Shown in pieces: positions 49,512 through 57,440 of a stretch of DNA of 64,000 nt. Source of the stretch: Saccharospirillum sp. MSK14-1. Lineage in GTDB: Bacteria > Pseudomonadota > Gammaproteobacteria > Pseudomonadales > Natronospirillaceae. Positions within the stretch are counted from its first letter, which is position 1. Every line of letters begins with the position of its first letter. Under the pieces are notes generated by a model. It made no database searches. It was not told where the DNA came from and saw only the letters and a list, made by a program, of their open reading frames with translations. The position numbers and the translations under genes were made by a program. The stretch lies in NCBI RefSeq assembly GCF_003054965.1, contig NZ_MIES01000026.1, positions 248,001-312,000 of the forward strand. The letters run 5' to 3'.

Positions 49512-50813
49512 ATGATAAAAACAACATCCAAGGCCTTGCGCTTGTCGCTGCTGGCCTGCGCCGCCACCCTGTCCGCTCCGAGTTTTGCTGCCTTAAGTTG
49601 TGGCGCCGAGCCGGTCACCATGAAAGCCTATTTTGAAACCGGCTTCCCGCTGCCTTCGCAATTGGCCGAGGAATTCAGCAACCAATTCCCGAACGTCAGC
49701 TTCGACATTCGTGAAGACCAGTTCGCCAACCTGATGGAAAACAGCCCGCGCCTGCTGTCGCAAGACAACGCGCCGGACCTGATCCGTCTGCCCAGCATCA
49801 GCGATCTGGTCGCCAACGATCTGCTGCAAAATCTCGATCCATATTTCGATGAGTTCGGTTGGGACAGCTTCCCGGCGTCGCAACTGGTGCAGCTGCGTCT
49901 GCACGAAAGCGGTCGTCCGCGTGGCATCGGCTCTTTATACGCCCTGGGTTTGAACTACAGCACCACCGGTGTGTTCTACAACAAAGATCTGGCGGCTGAG
50001 CTGGGCATGACCGAGGTGCCGAAAACGCTGGCCGAACTCGATGATCTGCTGGCGCGCGCCAAGGCCGCCGATTTGCAGCCAATCATGCAGTGGAACAAAG
50101 ACACCGCCGGCATCAACTTCCCGCTGCAGAACCTCATGGGTTCCTATGGTGATCCAGAGCCGATCAACGAATGGATCTTCCAGCAGGAAGGCGCCAGCAT
50201 TGTTACCCCGGAAAACCTGGCCGCTACTGAGCATTTACAGCAGTGGATCGAAGCCGGTTACTTCCCGCGCAACGCCAACTCCATCGACTATTTCAACATG
50301 ATGAGCCGCTTCACTCAGGGTCAGGGTCTGTTGATGTTCAATGGCGATTGGGAATCGGCCAACCTGCAACAGCAGATGGGCGACAGCGTTGGTTTCTTCC
50401 TGATGCCGCCGCTGGAAGAAGGCGGTCGCTACGCCACCATGTCATCGCCACTGACGTTCGGTATTGGCGCGAATTCCAATAACCCGGATTGCGCCGCCTT
50501 CTTCCTGAACTGGGTCGCGACCAACGAAACCGCACGTCAGATCAACGTTGAAGTCGGCGGCTCCAACCCTGGCGGTCCGGCCTATCTGCCGTTGCCGGAA
50601 GTTGATCCGAACTCCTTGATTGCGTCGACGCTGGCGGCCAGCCAGGTCATTGCTGCGAACAACGGTGCGATGGACTTCACCGCCAACGCCACCGGTGCGA
50701 TTTTCGCCGCGGCCTGGACGCCGGAACTGCAAAAAATGGTCGGTGGACGTCAGGATGCCGAAGGTCTGCTTGAAACCGTGCAAGAAGAATACGAGAAGCA
50801 GCTGTCGCGCTGA
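49512..50813 (+). CDS. Sugar ABC transporter substrate-binding protein
   Basis: Periplasmic solute-binding protein of about 433 residues, MalE-like (family 1). The signal peptide ends near LSAPSFAA. Typical segments include YYNKDLAAELG-like FYNKDLAAELGM, GLLMFNGDWE and TFGIGANSNN. It starts at 49512 after GAGGAGG. It is the first gene of an operon with two permeases and has the LacI-type operator upstream. The specific sugar or oligosaccharide is not visible. Confidence 0.93.
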   Translation: MIKTTSKALRLSLLACAATLSAPSFAALSCGAEPVTMKAYFETGFPLPSQLAEEFSNQFPNVSFDIREDQFANLMENSPRLLSQDNAPDLIRLPSISDLVANDLLQNLDPYFDEFGWDSFPASQLVQLRLHESGRPRGIGSLYALGLNYSTTGVFYNKDLAAELGMTEVPKTLAELDDLLARAKAADLQPIMQWNKDTAGINFPLQNLMGSYGDPEPINEWIFQQEGASIVTPENLAATEHLQQWIEAGYFPRNANSIDYFNMMSRFTQGQGLLMFNGDWESANLQQQMGDSVGFFLMPPLEEGGRYATMSSPLTFGIGANSNNPDCAAFFLNWVATNETARQINVEVGGSNPGGPAYLPLPEVDPNSLIASTLAASQVIAANNGAMDFTANATGAIFAAAWTPELQKMVGGRQDAEGLLETVQEEYEKQLSR

Positions 50814-50839
50814 GCTTAGTCGTTAATTGGATGTGATTC

Positions 50840-51745
50840 ATGACCGTCACTGAGACTGTCCAAAACCCCCAGGCGCCGGCGCGGAAACGTATCGCTGCCG
50901 CCTGGGGGTTTATTTTGCCGGCGTTCGCCATCTATGCCGCCTTTGTGCTGCTGCCAATGGCGATCTCGGTCTACTACTCGCTGCTGAACTGGGATGGTAT
51001 TGGCCAAGCCAGTTTTGCCGGCCTGTCGAATTATTGGGAAGTGATGACCGACAGTGATCTGCTGCAGATCATCGGCAACGCCTTCCAACTGATCATCTAC
51101 TTCACCGCCGTGCCGGTGGTGCTGGGTTTGCTGATTGCCTCGGTTATTCGCAACCAGATGTCCGGTCGTTTTGGCACTGTCACCCGCACCATCCTGTTTA
51201 TTCCGCAGGTGATTCCGTTGGTGGCCGCTGGCATCGCCTGGAGTTGGATGTACGACTTCGACGGCGTGGTGAACCAGTTCCTCAACCTGATCGGTCTGGA
51301 AAGCTGGACCCGCGGTTGGCTTGGTGACTTCGATTACGCCCTGCCAGCGGTGGGCTTGATCGGCACCTGGGTGTTGTTGGGTTTGTGCTTGCTGTTGCTG
51401 GTGACTGGCATCGCCAAGATCGACCCGGCCTTGTACGAAGCCGCCAAGCTCGATGGCGCCACGCCCTGGCAGGAATTTCGCCACGTGACGCTGCCGAGTC
51501 TGCGCCCGGAAATTGGCGTCTGCATCACCGTTACCATCATCCAGGCGCTGTCGAGTTTCGATGTGGTTTACGTCTCCACTGGCGGTGGTCCGGGCATTGA
51601 AACCACTGTGCCGGGGCTGGAAATTTATCGCCTGGCGTTTGCGCATCGTGAAGTCGGTCTGGCGTCGGCGCTCGGCGTGGTACTGATGATTCTGGTACTG
51701 GTGTGCATCCTGCCGGTGCAGTGGCTGACGCGGGAGAAATCATGA
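50840..51745 (+). CDS. Sugar ABC transporter permease, MalF-like
   Basis: Inner-membrane permease of 301 residues with six predicted helices. The cytoplasmic EAA loop is YEAAKLDGATPWQEFRHVTLPSLRP, which docks the ATPase. It begins 27 bp after the binding protein, and its end overlaps the start of the second permease (ATGA). Confidence 0.94.
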   Translation: MTVTETVQNPQAPARKRIAAAWGFILPAFAIYAAFVLLPMAISVYYSLLNWDGIGQASFAGLSNYWEVMTDSDLLQIIGNAFQLIIYFTAVPVVLGLLIASVIRNQMSGRFGTVTRTILFIPQVIPLVAAGIAWSWMYDFDGVVNQFLNLIGLESWTRGWLGDFDYALPAVGLIGTWVLLGLCLLLLVTGIAKIDPALYEAAKLDGATPWQEFRHVTLPSLRPEIGVCITVTIIQALSSFDVVYVSTGGGPGIETTVPGLEIYRLAFAHREVGLASALGVVLMILVLVCILPVQWLTREKS

Positions 51746-52566
51746 ATCACTGGTTACGTAATCCGTGGATCGGCCGTGGCCTGATCGTCTTGTTGATGGC
51801 GATCACGCTGCTGCCGTTTCTGAGCATGTTGTCGGCCGCTCTGGCACCGTCGGGCACTTATCCGGTTGGGCTGTCGTGGCCGTCCGATCCGCAGTGGGGC
51901 AATTTCGCGCGCGCTTTTGAAGTCGCCAATATGGGGCAGATGATGCTCTCCAGCCTGTTGATTGTTGCCGGTGTCGTTCCGCTGGCGGTGATTATGGCGT
52001 GTCTGGCGGGCTTTGGTTTGTCGAAGCTGGTGACCGGGCGGCGCAAATGGTTGTATTTGGTGTTTGTGCTGGGTTTGACGCTGCCGTTCGAGTCGATCAT
52101 CACGCCGCTGTATTACGAAGTGCGGGCGCTGGGTCTGCTTAACACCCGCTTTGCGATCATCCTGCCGCTGCTCGGTTTGTATATGCCGTTCTCGGTCTAC
52201 TGGATGCGCGCCCACTTTATCGGTGTGCCCAAAGATTTGAGCGAAGCAGCGCAACTGGACGGCGCCGACAGCTGGCGCGAATTCTGGAAAATTCAGATGC
52301 CGCTGGCGCGACCGTCGGTCATGTCGCTGTCGATCCTGCTGTTTCTGTGGACCTGGAATCAGTTCCTGCTGCCGGTGGTTTTGGTGCAAGACCCGACCAA
52401 ACGCACCGTCGCCGGGGCTTTGGGAGCTTTCCAGGGCCAGTGGGGTACCGACGTGCCGCTGCTCTGCGCCGGCTCACTGATCATTTTGGCGCCCACCGTT
52501 ATTTTGTTTTTGATCTTTCAACGCCAGTTTGTCTCGGCCTTGTTGCAGGGCGCGGTCAAAGGCTGA
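51742..52566 (+). CDS. Sugar ABC transporter permease, MalG-like
   Basis: Second permease of the pair, 274 residues, with the EAA loop SEAAQLDGADSWREFWKIQMP. The start overlaps the first permease stop. No ATPase gene follows; a terminator ends the operon 50 bp later. The importer must therefore use a shared MsmK/UgpC-type ATPase encoded elsewhere. Confidence 0.94.
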   Translation: MNHWLRNPWIGRGLIVLLMAITLLPFLSMLSAALAPSGTYPVGLSWPSDPQWGNFARAFEVANMGQMMLSSLLIVAGVVPLAVIMACLAGFGLSKLVTGRRKWLYLVFVLGLTLPFESIITPLYYEVRALGLLNTRFAIILPLLGLYMPFSVYWMRAHFIGVPKDLSEAAQLDGADSWREFWKIQMPLARPSVMSLSILLFLWTWNQFLLPVVLVQDPTKRTVAGALGAFQGQWGTDVPLLCAGSLIILAPTVILFLIFQRQFVSALLQGAVKG

Positions 52567-52612
52567 CTGCACCGCATCGTTGTTTCGTCTGTCCTGCAAG
52601 TGCAATGGTTTT

Positions 52613-52634
52613 CCCGGCTGCGGCCGGGTTTTTT
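52613..52634. terminator. Terminator after the sugar importer operon
   Basis: Stem CCCGGC/GCCGGG, loop TGCG, then six T. It lies between the converging importer operon and a LysR gene. Confidence 0.85.
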
Positions 52635-53538
52635 ATGCTTGTCCAAAATGAGCGGCATATAACTCACTCACCCAATCGACAAAGACTCGTACCCGCGGCG
52701 CCAGATGCCGCTGCGACGGATACAGCACCGATACCGGAATGCCGGGGCTGGGGTAGTCGGCCAGTACTTCAACGAGTGCGCCGCTGTCGAGGTGTTTTTG
52801 GGTATCGAGTCGCGGTAGCTGAATGAGGCCACAGCCGGCGAGCGCGCTGGCGATGTAGGTTTGGGCGTCGTTGACGCTGATCCAATTGGGCAGATCGTAC
52901 TCTTTGACCTCGCCGTTCAGGCGGCATTCGAACGGATAGCTGGAATCGTAACCGCGCGAGAAGAAGCCCACGGCGTGGTGGTGGCGCAGGTCGTCGGGGT
53001 GTTTGGGTGTGCCGTGCTGGTGCAGATAGGCGGGGCTGGCGCACATCACTTCGGGAATGACCGCCAGCCGCTTGATGACTAATGAAGAATCGCGCGGGTG
53101 GCCGGAGCGGATGACACAGTCGATGCCTTCGGCTACCAAGTCGACCAGCCGGTCACCACTGCTCAGCCGAATGTCGATGCGCGGGTAGCGGCGGTGAAAG
53201 TCGTCGATGTTGGGCAGCACGATGTTGGTGGCGTGCGAGCCGTGCAGGTCGAGTCGCAAGACGCCGCCGGGGTCGGTGGTGCTTTGGCGCAGTGAGGCTT
53301 CGGCGTCGTCCAGTTCGGCAAGAATGCTCAGGCAATGACGATAAAAGTGGTCGCCATCGGGCGTCGGTTTTACCTGGCGGGTGGTGCGTTCCAGCAGGCG
53401 TGCACCGAGCCGGGTTTCCAGGTCTTTGATGGCCTGGGTGGCGGTGGCGCGGGGCACGTTCAGCGCTTCAGCGGCTTGAGTGAAGCTGCCCAGTTCGACG
53501 ATGCGGCAGAACAGAGCGAAGGCGTCGAGTCGATCCAT
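52633..53538 (-). CDS. LysR family transcriptional regulator
   Basis: 301 residues: N-terminal helix-turn-helix (SFTQAAEALNVPRATATQAIKDLE) and a C-terminal effector domain of the CrgA/DmlR-like group. It is divergent from an SDR oxidoreductase about 100 bp away and probably controls it. Confidence 0.9.
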   Translation of the reverse strand: MDRLDAFALFCRIVELGSFTQAAEALNVPRATATQAIKDLETRLGARLLERTTRQVKPTPDGDHFYRHCLSILAELDDAEASLRQSTTDPGGVLRLDLHGSHATNIVLPNIDDFHRRYPRIDIRLSSGDRLVDLVAEGIDCVIRSGHPRDSSLVIKRLAVIPEVMCASPAYLHQHGTPKHPDDLRHHHAVGFFSRGYDSSYPFECRLNGEVKEYDLPNWISVNDAQTYIASALAGCGLIQLPRLDTQKHLDSGALVEVLADYPSPGIPVSVLYPSQRHLAPRVRVFVDWVSELYAAHFGQA

Positions 53539-53639
53539 TGTTTATTTTTTCTGAATAGTTAAGCCAGAATATCGGTCATTATCCGAAACCAATCAACAAC
53601 GATACTGGCGGTGTCCATTCAAAAACCCGGAGGTTTTAC

Positions 53640-54377
53640 ATGACTGCATCCACTCAAGTGGCCATCGTGACCGGTGGCTCACGCGGTATTGGCAAAGCAA
53701 CGGCGCTGCGTCTGGCGCGCGATGGTTTTACCGTGGTGGTGAATTACGCGGGCAATGCGCAGGCGGCGGCCGACACGGTGGCAGACATCAGCCAGGCCGG
53801 CGGCAAAGCGTTGGCCGTGCAGGCCGACGTGGCCGACGAAGCCGCGGTGCAAGCGCTCTATGCCAAAACCATCGAGTCCTTTGGCCGCGTCGATGTGGTG
53901 GTCAACATGGCGGGCATTCTGGGCATGCACGCCATTGAGCCCGCGAGCCTCGCTGACTACCGCCGCCACATTGCCACCAACCTGGACGGCACCTTTTTAA
54001 TGATGGCCTACGGCAAGGAACACCTGCCCGACGGCGGCCGTTTTATTGCGGTGTCGTCCACGGTACTGGCGCTGAATTACCCGAACTATGGGCCTTATAT
54101 TGCCTCGAAAGCGGGTGTTGAAGGCTTGGTAAAAGTGTTCGCCAATGAGTTGCGCGGTCGCAACATCACGGTGAATGCCGTCGCGCCGGGCGCGGTCGCA
54201 ACCGAGCTGTTCTTTAACGGCAAAAGCGACGAACTGATTGAGCGGCTGTCCAAGTTGCCGCCGTTGGAACGGCTGGGCGAGCCGGATGATATTTCCGGCG
54301 TGGTGTCGTTTTTGGCGGGCCCGGATGGCCGCTGGATCAACGGTCAGGTGGTGCGCGCCAACGGCGGCGTGGCCTAA
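53640..54377 (+). CDS. SDR family oxidoreductase
   Basis: Short-chain dehydrogenase of 245 residues. The NADP-binding motif TGGSRGIGKA starts the protein, the structural motif NMAG is near residue 90, and the catalytic YxxxK is YIASK. The C-terminus is PDGRWINGQVVRANGG. A CGGAGG ribosome site precedes the ATG. The usual SDR range (FabG-like, steroid or sugar alcohol) cannot be narrowed. The region around its stop codon is duplicated in tandem. Confidence 0.92.
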   Translation: MTASTQVAIVTGGSRGIGKATALRLARDGFTVVVNYAGNAQAAADTVADISQAGGKALAVQADVADEAAVQALYAKTIESFGRVDVVVNMAGILGMHAIEPASLADYRRHIATNLDGTFLMMAYGKEHLPDGGRFIAVSSTVLALNYPNYGPYIASKAGVEGLVKVFANELRGRNITVNAVAPGAVATELFFNGKSDELIERLSKLPPLERLGEPDDISGVVSFLAGPDGRWINGQVVRANGGVA

Positions 54378-54416
54378 ACCAATGCCCAACGTGCCCTAAA
54401 CCAATGTCCAACGCGC
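54373..54416 (+). repeat. 22-bp tandem duplication at the SDR stop codon
   Basis: Two adjacent 22-bp units (54373-54394 and 54395-54416) differ at two positions and begin CCTAAACCAATG. The first contains the SDR stop codon. It looks like a small replication-slippage duplication. Confidence 0.85.
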
Positions 54417-54423
54417 CCTGGGT

Positions 54424-54741
54424 TCAGGCCCAGCGGCGCGTTTTATTTTTGGCTTCCTTGGCGCGAAAGGCGTCTTCCAGATTCACCGCGTAGCGGTTGG
54501 CGATGGAGTACAGGTAAATCAGCACGTCAGCCAGTTCGTCGGCGATCTCGCTGTTCACCGCGTTCACATCCATGGGCATGCCTTCGGCCTGCCGCACGGC
54601 TTTGAACAATTCACCCACTTCTTCACCCAGCAGCAGGCATTTATCGCGCGCGTTTTGTTGCGCAAAGCCGCGCTCGGTTTCCAGTGCTTCTACGTAACGT
54701 TGCAAGGCGGTGAGGTCGGCTTGAGGGGTTAGGTTGGGCAT
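54424..54741 (-). CDS. MazG-like nucleotide pyrophosphohydrolase
   Basis: A 105-residue all-alpha NTP pyrophosphatase. The metal-binding helices show LLLGEEVGELFKAVR and EIADELADVLIYLYSIANRY. Such small MazG-like proteins hydrolyse aberrant or excess (d)NTPs; the substrate is not determined. Its GC-rich 3' end and the bases beyond form a hairpin with the SDR tail region. It lies downstream of the NIT-ANTAR gene on the same strand, 33 bp away. Confidence 0.88.
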   Translation of the reverse strand: MPNLTPQADLTALQRYVEALETERGFAQQNARDKCLLLGEEVGELFKAVRQAEGMPMDVNAVNSEIADELADVLIYLYSIANRYAVNLEDAFRAKEAKNKTRRWA

Positions 54742-54774
54742 TGTTTGAATCCTGAATAGCGATGGCAGGTGTGG

Positions 54775-56076
54775 TTATTGTGCCGTACCAGCGGCGTTCT
54801 CGGCCGCTTCAATCAGCAATTCACAGACTTCGGCCACGCGCATGTGCGAATCCATGGCGCGTTTTTGAATGCGGTGGTAGGCGTCGTCTTCGCTCAGTTT
54901 TAAGTTTTTCATCAGCAGCGCTTTGGCGCGTTCGAGCAGTTTGCGTTCGTTCAGCGCTTCGCGGGTTTCGCACAGTTCATCGCTGACCTGGCGCAGGTGC
55001 TCGGCCTGTGCTTTGAGCAAATCGTAAAGCGTGCGGCCGATGGCCGGTTCCGAGCTGGGGTCGTGCTGGACCGCCAAACCGGCGGGCACCAAGGGCGCGT
55101 CGAGATCGAGCAACAGCGATGGCGGTTCGGCGTAGTTGTCCTGACTGTCGGAGAGCACCGACAGCAGTTGGTATTCATGGTCGCGCAACTGTTGCTTGGC
55201 GCGGCTTAACTGGGCTTGGCTGAGCGTGAGCAGGTGGTTGGCGAGGTCGCGTTCGAGTTCGTGCATCAGGTCGATGCGCTGGGTGGCGAGGTCGTACCAG
55301 ACTTCGCCGAGATCGGCCGGAACGCAGTCGTCGTCACTGAGTGCGTCGATCACTTCGCGCAGTTTGTTGAAGTGAGCGACCACCTCGGCGTTTTCAATCG
55401 ATTGCCATTGCCACTGTTGTTCGGCGGTGGCGAAGCTGTGGAATTGATCGAAACAGCGCTGCTGAGCAAAGCGCAAGCCGGCGAGGCGTTCGCGGCTGTC
55501 GTCGTTGACTTCGCTGGTGGTAAAACCAAACGCCGCCCAGGCGCGTTCCTGACCGGCGTACTCCTTGCCCTGCATAAAATTGAACAGCGCCAGCAAGGCG
55601 CGGGTGGTGCTGGGGTCGCCCGCGCCGTCGGCGGCTTCGAACACGATGCTCAACAAACCGGCCATCAACCGACTGAACGCCTGGGTGCTGAGCCGGGCGT
55701 CGATCTGTTGTTGGTCGATGCGCTGGCGCAGGGTGTCGACTTCATCGAGCGCCTGCATCACCAGGGCGGTGCGCGTTAATACCCGGGTGGACGGCGAGTG
55801 CCGGCGCGATTCCAAATAGCGTTGTTGCAGCAAGCGACGCAACTGAGTTTCCTGCTCTCGGCTGCGTTCAATTTGGGCCTCGCGTTGAGCGCTCAGCCGC
55901 TGGCCCTGACTGCCCAGATAGACGTTTGATAAACCGCGTTCGCGCTGCAATTGGTGAATCAATTCACTGACGCCGGTGACCACTTCACAGGTGTCGGCCA
56001 GCTCTGCCAGGCTGGTCGTTTCCGACTGTTTGGCAGCCAACAGGAATTGTTCGGTGGCGCGCGGTCTGGGGCTCAT
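54775..56076 (-). CDS. nasR: Nitrate/nitrite-responsive antiterminator, NIT and ANTAR domains (NasR-like)
   Basis: A 433-residue cytoplasmic RNA-binding regulator. The N-terminal NIT domain (about 30-300) shows LIHQLQRERGLSNVYL, the nitrate/nitrite-sensing helical bundle signature. The C-terminal ANTAR domain (about 365-425) shows RAKALLMKNLKLSEDDAYHRIQ. Klebsiella NasR uses this layout to stop termination in the nas leader when nitrate or nitrite is present. The gene is divergent from nirC, whose upstream region contains a terminator hairpin and a sigma-54 promoter candidate, the same logic as the nas operon. Confidence 0.92.
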   Translation of the reverse strand: MSPRPRATEQFLLAAKQSETTSLAELADTCEVVTGVSELIHQLQRERGLSNVYLGSQGQRLSAQREAQIERSREQETQLRRLLQQRYLESRRHSPSTRVLTRTALVMQALDEVDTLRQRIDQQQIDARLSTQAFSRLMAGLLSIVFEAADGAGDPSTTRALLALFNFMQGKEYAGQERAWAAFGFTTSEVNDDSRERLAGLRFAQQRCFDQFHSFATAEQQWQWQSIENAEVVAHFNKLREVIDALSDDDCVPADLGEVWYDLATQRIDLMHELERDLANHLLTLSQAQLSRAKQQLRDHEYQLLSVLSDSQDNYAEPPSLLLDLDAPLVPAGLAVQHDPSSEPAIGRTLYDLLKAQAEHLRQVSDELCETREALNERKLLERAKALLMKNLKLSEDDAYHRIQKRAMDSHMRVAEVCELLIEAAENAAGTAQ

Positions 56077-56200
56077 GCGGGTGCGATCTCACGATGGATG
56101 CGATTGTTAAGGCAAGGATTGCTCCATAACGCCAATTCGCGAATACCCGCTCAATCTGCGGCGATTTCGTGACTGTTTAAGAGGCACAACGAGACCGCAA

Positions 56201-56225
56201 CGCACCAAGTCGGAACATCGGTGCG
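56201..56225. promoter_or_regulatory. Inverted repeat upstream of the nirC promoter
   Basis: CGCACC (56201-56206) and GGTGCG (56220-56225) form a perfect six-base dyad about 100 bp before the sigma-54 candidate. The half-sites look like NtrC half-sites (GCACC/GGTGC), but the 13-bp gap is longer than the NtrC norm, so NtrC binding is only a possibility. Confidence 0.3.
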
Positions 56226-56306
56226 CGCGGTAATGTCGTCGACTGAGTGGCGAACAATCCGCTAACTGTTTGATTTGGCGTGCAATTAACCGCGGGTCTC
56301 AGAAAT

Positions 56307-56322
56307 TGGCCCCGTCTTTGCT
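56307..56322 (+). promoter_or_regulatory. Candidate sigma-54 promoter for nirC
   Basis: TGGCCCCGTCTTTGCT matches TGGCACGN4TTGCW at all but two positions, with the essential GG and GC ten bases apart. Transcription would start near 56333, giving a leader of about 190 bases that includes the terminator. Confidence 0.6.
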
Positions 56323-56332
56323 CTGGCGAACT

Positions 56333-56524
56333 CAGCAAGGGTGAAAACCCGCTGACAATGTGTGCACTCGGATAATGGCGTCCACCTCGACCGTCTCTTT
56401 GGAGTTCGGTTGGGTGGGCGCTTTTTTTGTGCCTGTCGTTTAGTGCGCAGGCGAATGCCCGAGCACGGTTGGCGGTTACCAACAAACGTCCAGACGTTCA
56501 CTACGACTGCAAGAGGGGAATGCC
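56333..56524 (+). promoter_or_regulatory. nirC leader with ANTAR-type antitermination hairpins
   Basis: The leader contains an intrinsic terminator (56378-56428). Just before it, GGAT-AATGGC-GTCC (56370-56383) can form a short stem with a six-base loop having A at position 1 and G at position 4, the ANTAR recognition rule. It shares bases 56378-56383 with the terminator's left arm, so the two exclude each other. An upstream hairpin GGG-TGAAAA-CCC also has a six-base loop but does not follow the A/G rule, so the first ANTAR hairpin is uncertain. Confidence 0.55.
56378..56428 (+). terminator. Leader terminator upstream of nirC
   Basis: GCGTCCACC (56378-56386) pairs with GGTGGGCGC (56413-56421), extended inside by CGACCG/CGGTTG, followed by seven T. 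It lies about 97 bp before the nirC start with no open frame between, so it must act as an attenuator. Confidence 0.85.
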
Positions 56525-57376
56525 ATGTCTTACTTACTGCCGAACGAGTTCGTGACCAAGATGGTCGATGCGGGCGAATCGAAAATTTATATGTCCACGC
56601 GCGATACCTTAATTCGCGCTTTTATGGCCGGTGCCATTCTGGCGTTGGCCGCCGTATTTGCGGTGTCGGTGGCGGTTGCCACCGGCAGTCCGTTGCTGGG
56701 TGCTGTGCTGTTCCCGGTCGGGTTCTGCATGCTCTATTTGATGGGCTTCGATCTGCTCACCGGCGTTTTTATGCTCACCCCCCTGGCGCTGCTTGACCGC
56801 CGCGCGGGTGTGACCGTGCCGCAGGTATTGCGCAACTGGGGGCTGGTGTTTGTGGGTAACTTCGCCGGTGCGCTGACCGTGGCGTTTATGATGTCGTTCA
56901 TCTTCACCTACGGCTATAACACCGACGGCGGTGCCATTGCCGCCAAGGTGGCGAGCATTGGCGAAAGCCGCACCGTCGGTTACGCCGAATTTGGCGCCGC
57001 CGGTTGGTTCACGATTTTTATTCGCGGCATGTTGTGCAACTGGATGGTGTCGCTCGGTGTGGTCGGTGCCATGGTCTCCACCAGCGTGTCCGGCAAGGTG
57101 ATCGCCATGTGGATGCCGATCATGCTGTTCTTCTTTATGGGCTTTGAGCACTCAGTGGTGAACATGTTTTTGTTCCCCTTCTCGCTGATCATGGGCGGTA
57201 ATTTCTCGGTCGGCGATTACTTCGTGTGGAACGAAATTCCGACCGCGCTGGGCAACCTGGTTGGCGGTTTGGCCTTCACCGGTTTGACCCTGTTCAGCAC
57301 GCACTACAAAACCGCGCCCAAGCGTCAGTTGGCGAGTCGCGCGCCGTTGAACACTGCCGACGCGAAAACCGCCTGA
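56525..57376 (+). CDS. nirC: Formate/nitrite transporter family channel (NirC-like)
   Basis: Inner-membrane channel of 283 residues, FNT family, with six hydrophobic segments. GFDLLTGVFMLTPLAL, NWGLVFVGNFAGAL and GFEHSVVNMFLFPFSLIMG are the family signatures. The nearby NasR-like regulator makes nitrite (or nitrate-derived nitrite) the likely substrate. AGAGGGGA precedes the ATG. Downstream a GC hairpin without T tail (57401-57420) separates it from the kinase-phosphatase gene, which is probably co-transcribed. Confidence 0.9.
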   Translation: MSYLLPNEFVTKMVDAGESKIYMSTRDTLIRAFMAGAILALAAVFAVSVAVATGSPLLGAVLFPVGFCMLYLMGFDLLTGVFMLTPLALLDRRAGVTVPQVLRNWGLVFVGNFAGALTVAFMMSFIFTYGYNTDGGAIAAKVASIGESRTVGYAEFGAAGWFTIFIRGMLCNWMVSLGVVGAMVSTSVSGKVIAMWMPIMLFFFMGFEHSVVNMFLFPFSLIMGGNFSVGDYFVWNEIPTALGNLVGGLAFTGLTLFSTHYKTAPKRQLASRAPLNTADAKTA

Positions 57377-57400
57377 ACGCATGAACCTTTGCTGCACACC

Positions 57401-57420
57401 AACCCGGCTTTGGCCGGGTT
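57401..57420 (+). other. Intercistronic hairpin nirC-kinase
   Basis: AACCCGGC and GCCGGGTT pair around the loop TTTG. With no following T run it is more likely an RNA-stability or processing element than a terminator. Confidence 0.5.
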
Positions 57421-57440
57421 GTCTGCGTTGAGGCAGATCG

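Noticed and set aside
50816-51646. Long antisense open frame across the MalF-like permease
   Set aside because: Gln/His-rich shadow typical of GC-rich genes; the plus strand encodes a clear permease.
56201-56225. NtrC site before nirC
   Set aside because: Half-sites fit but the 13-bp gap does not match the usual NtrC spacing; kept only as a low-confidence inverted repeat.
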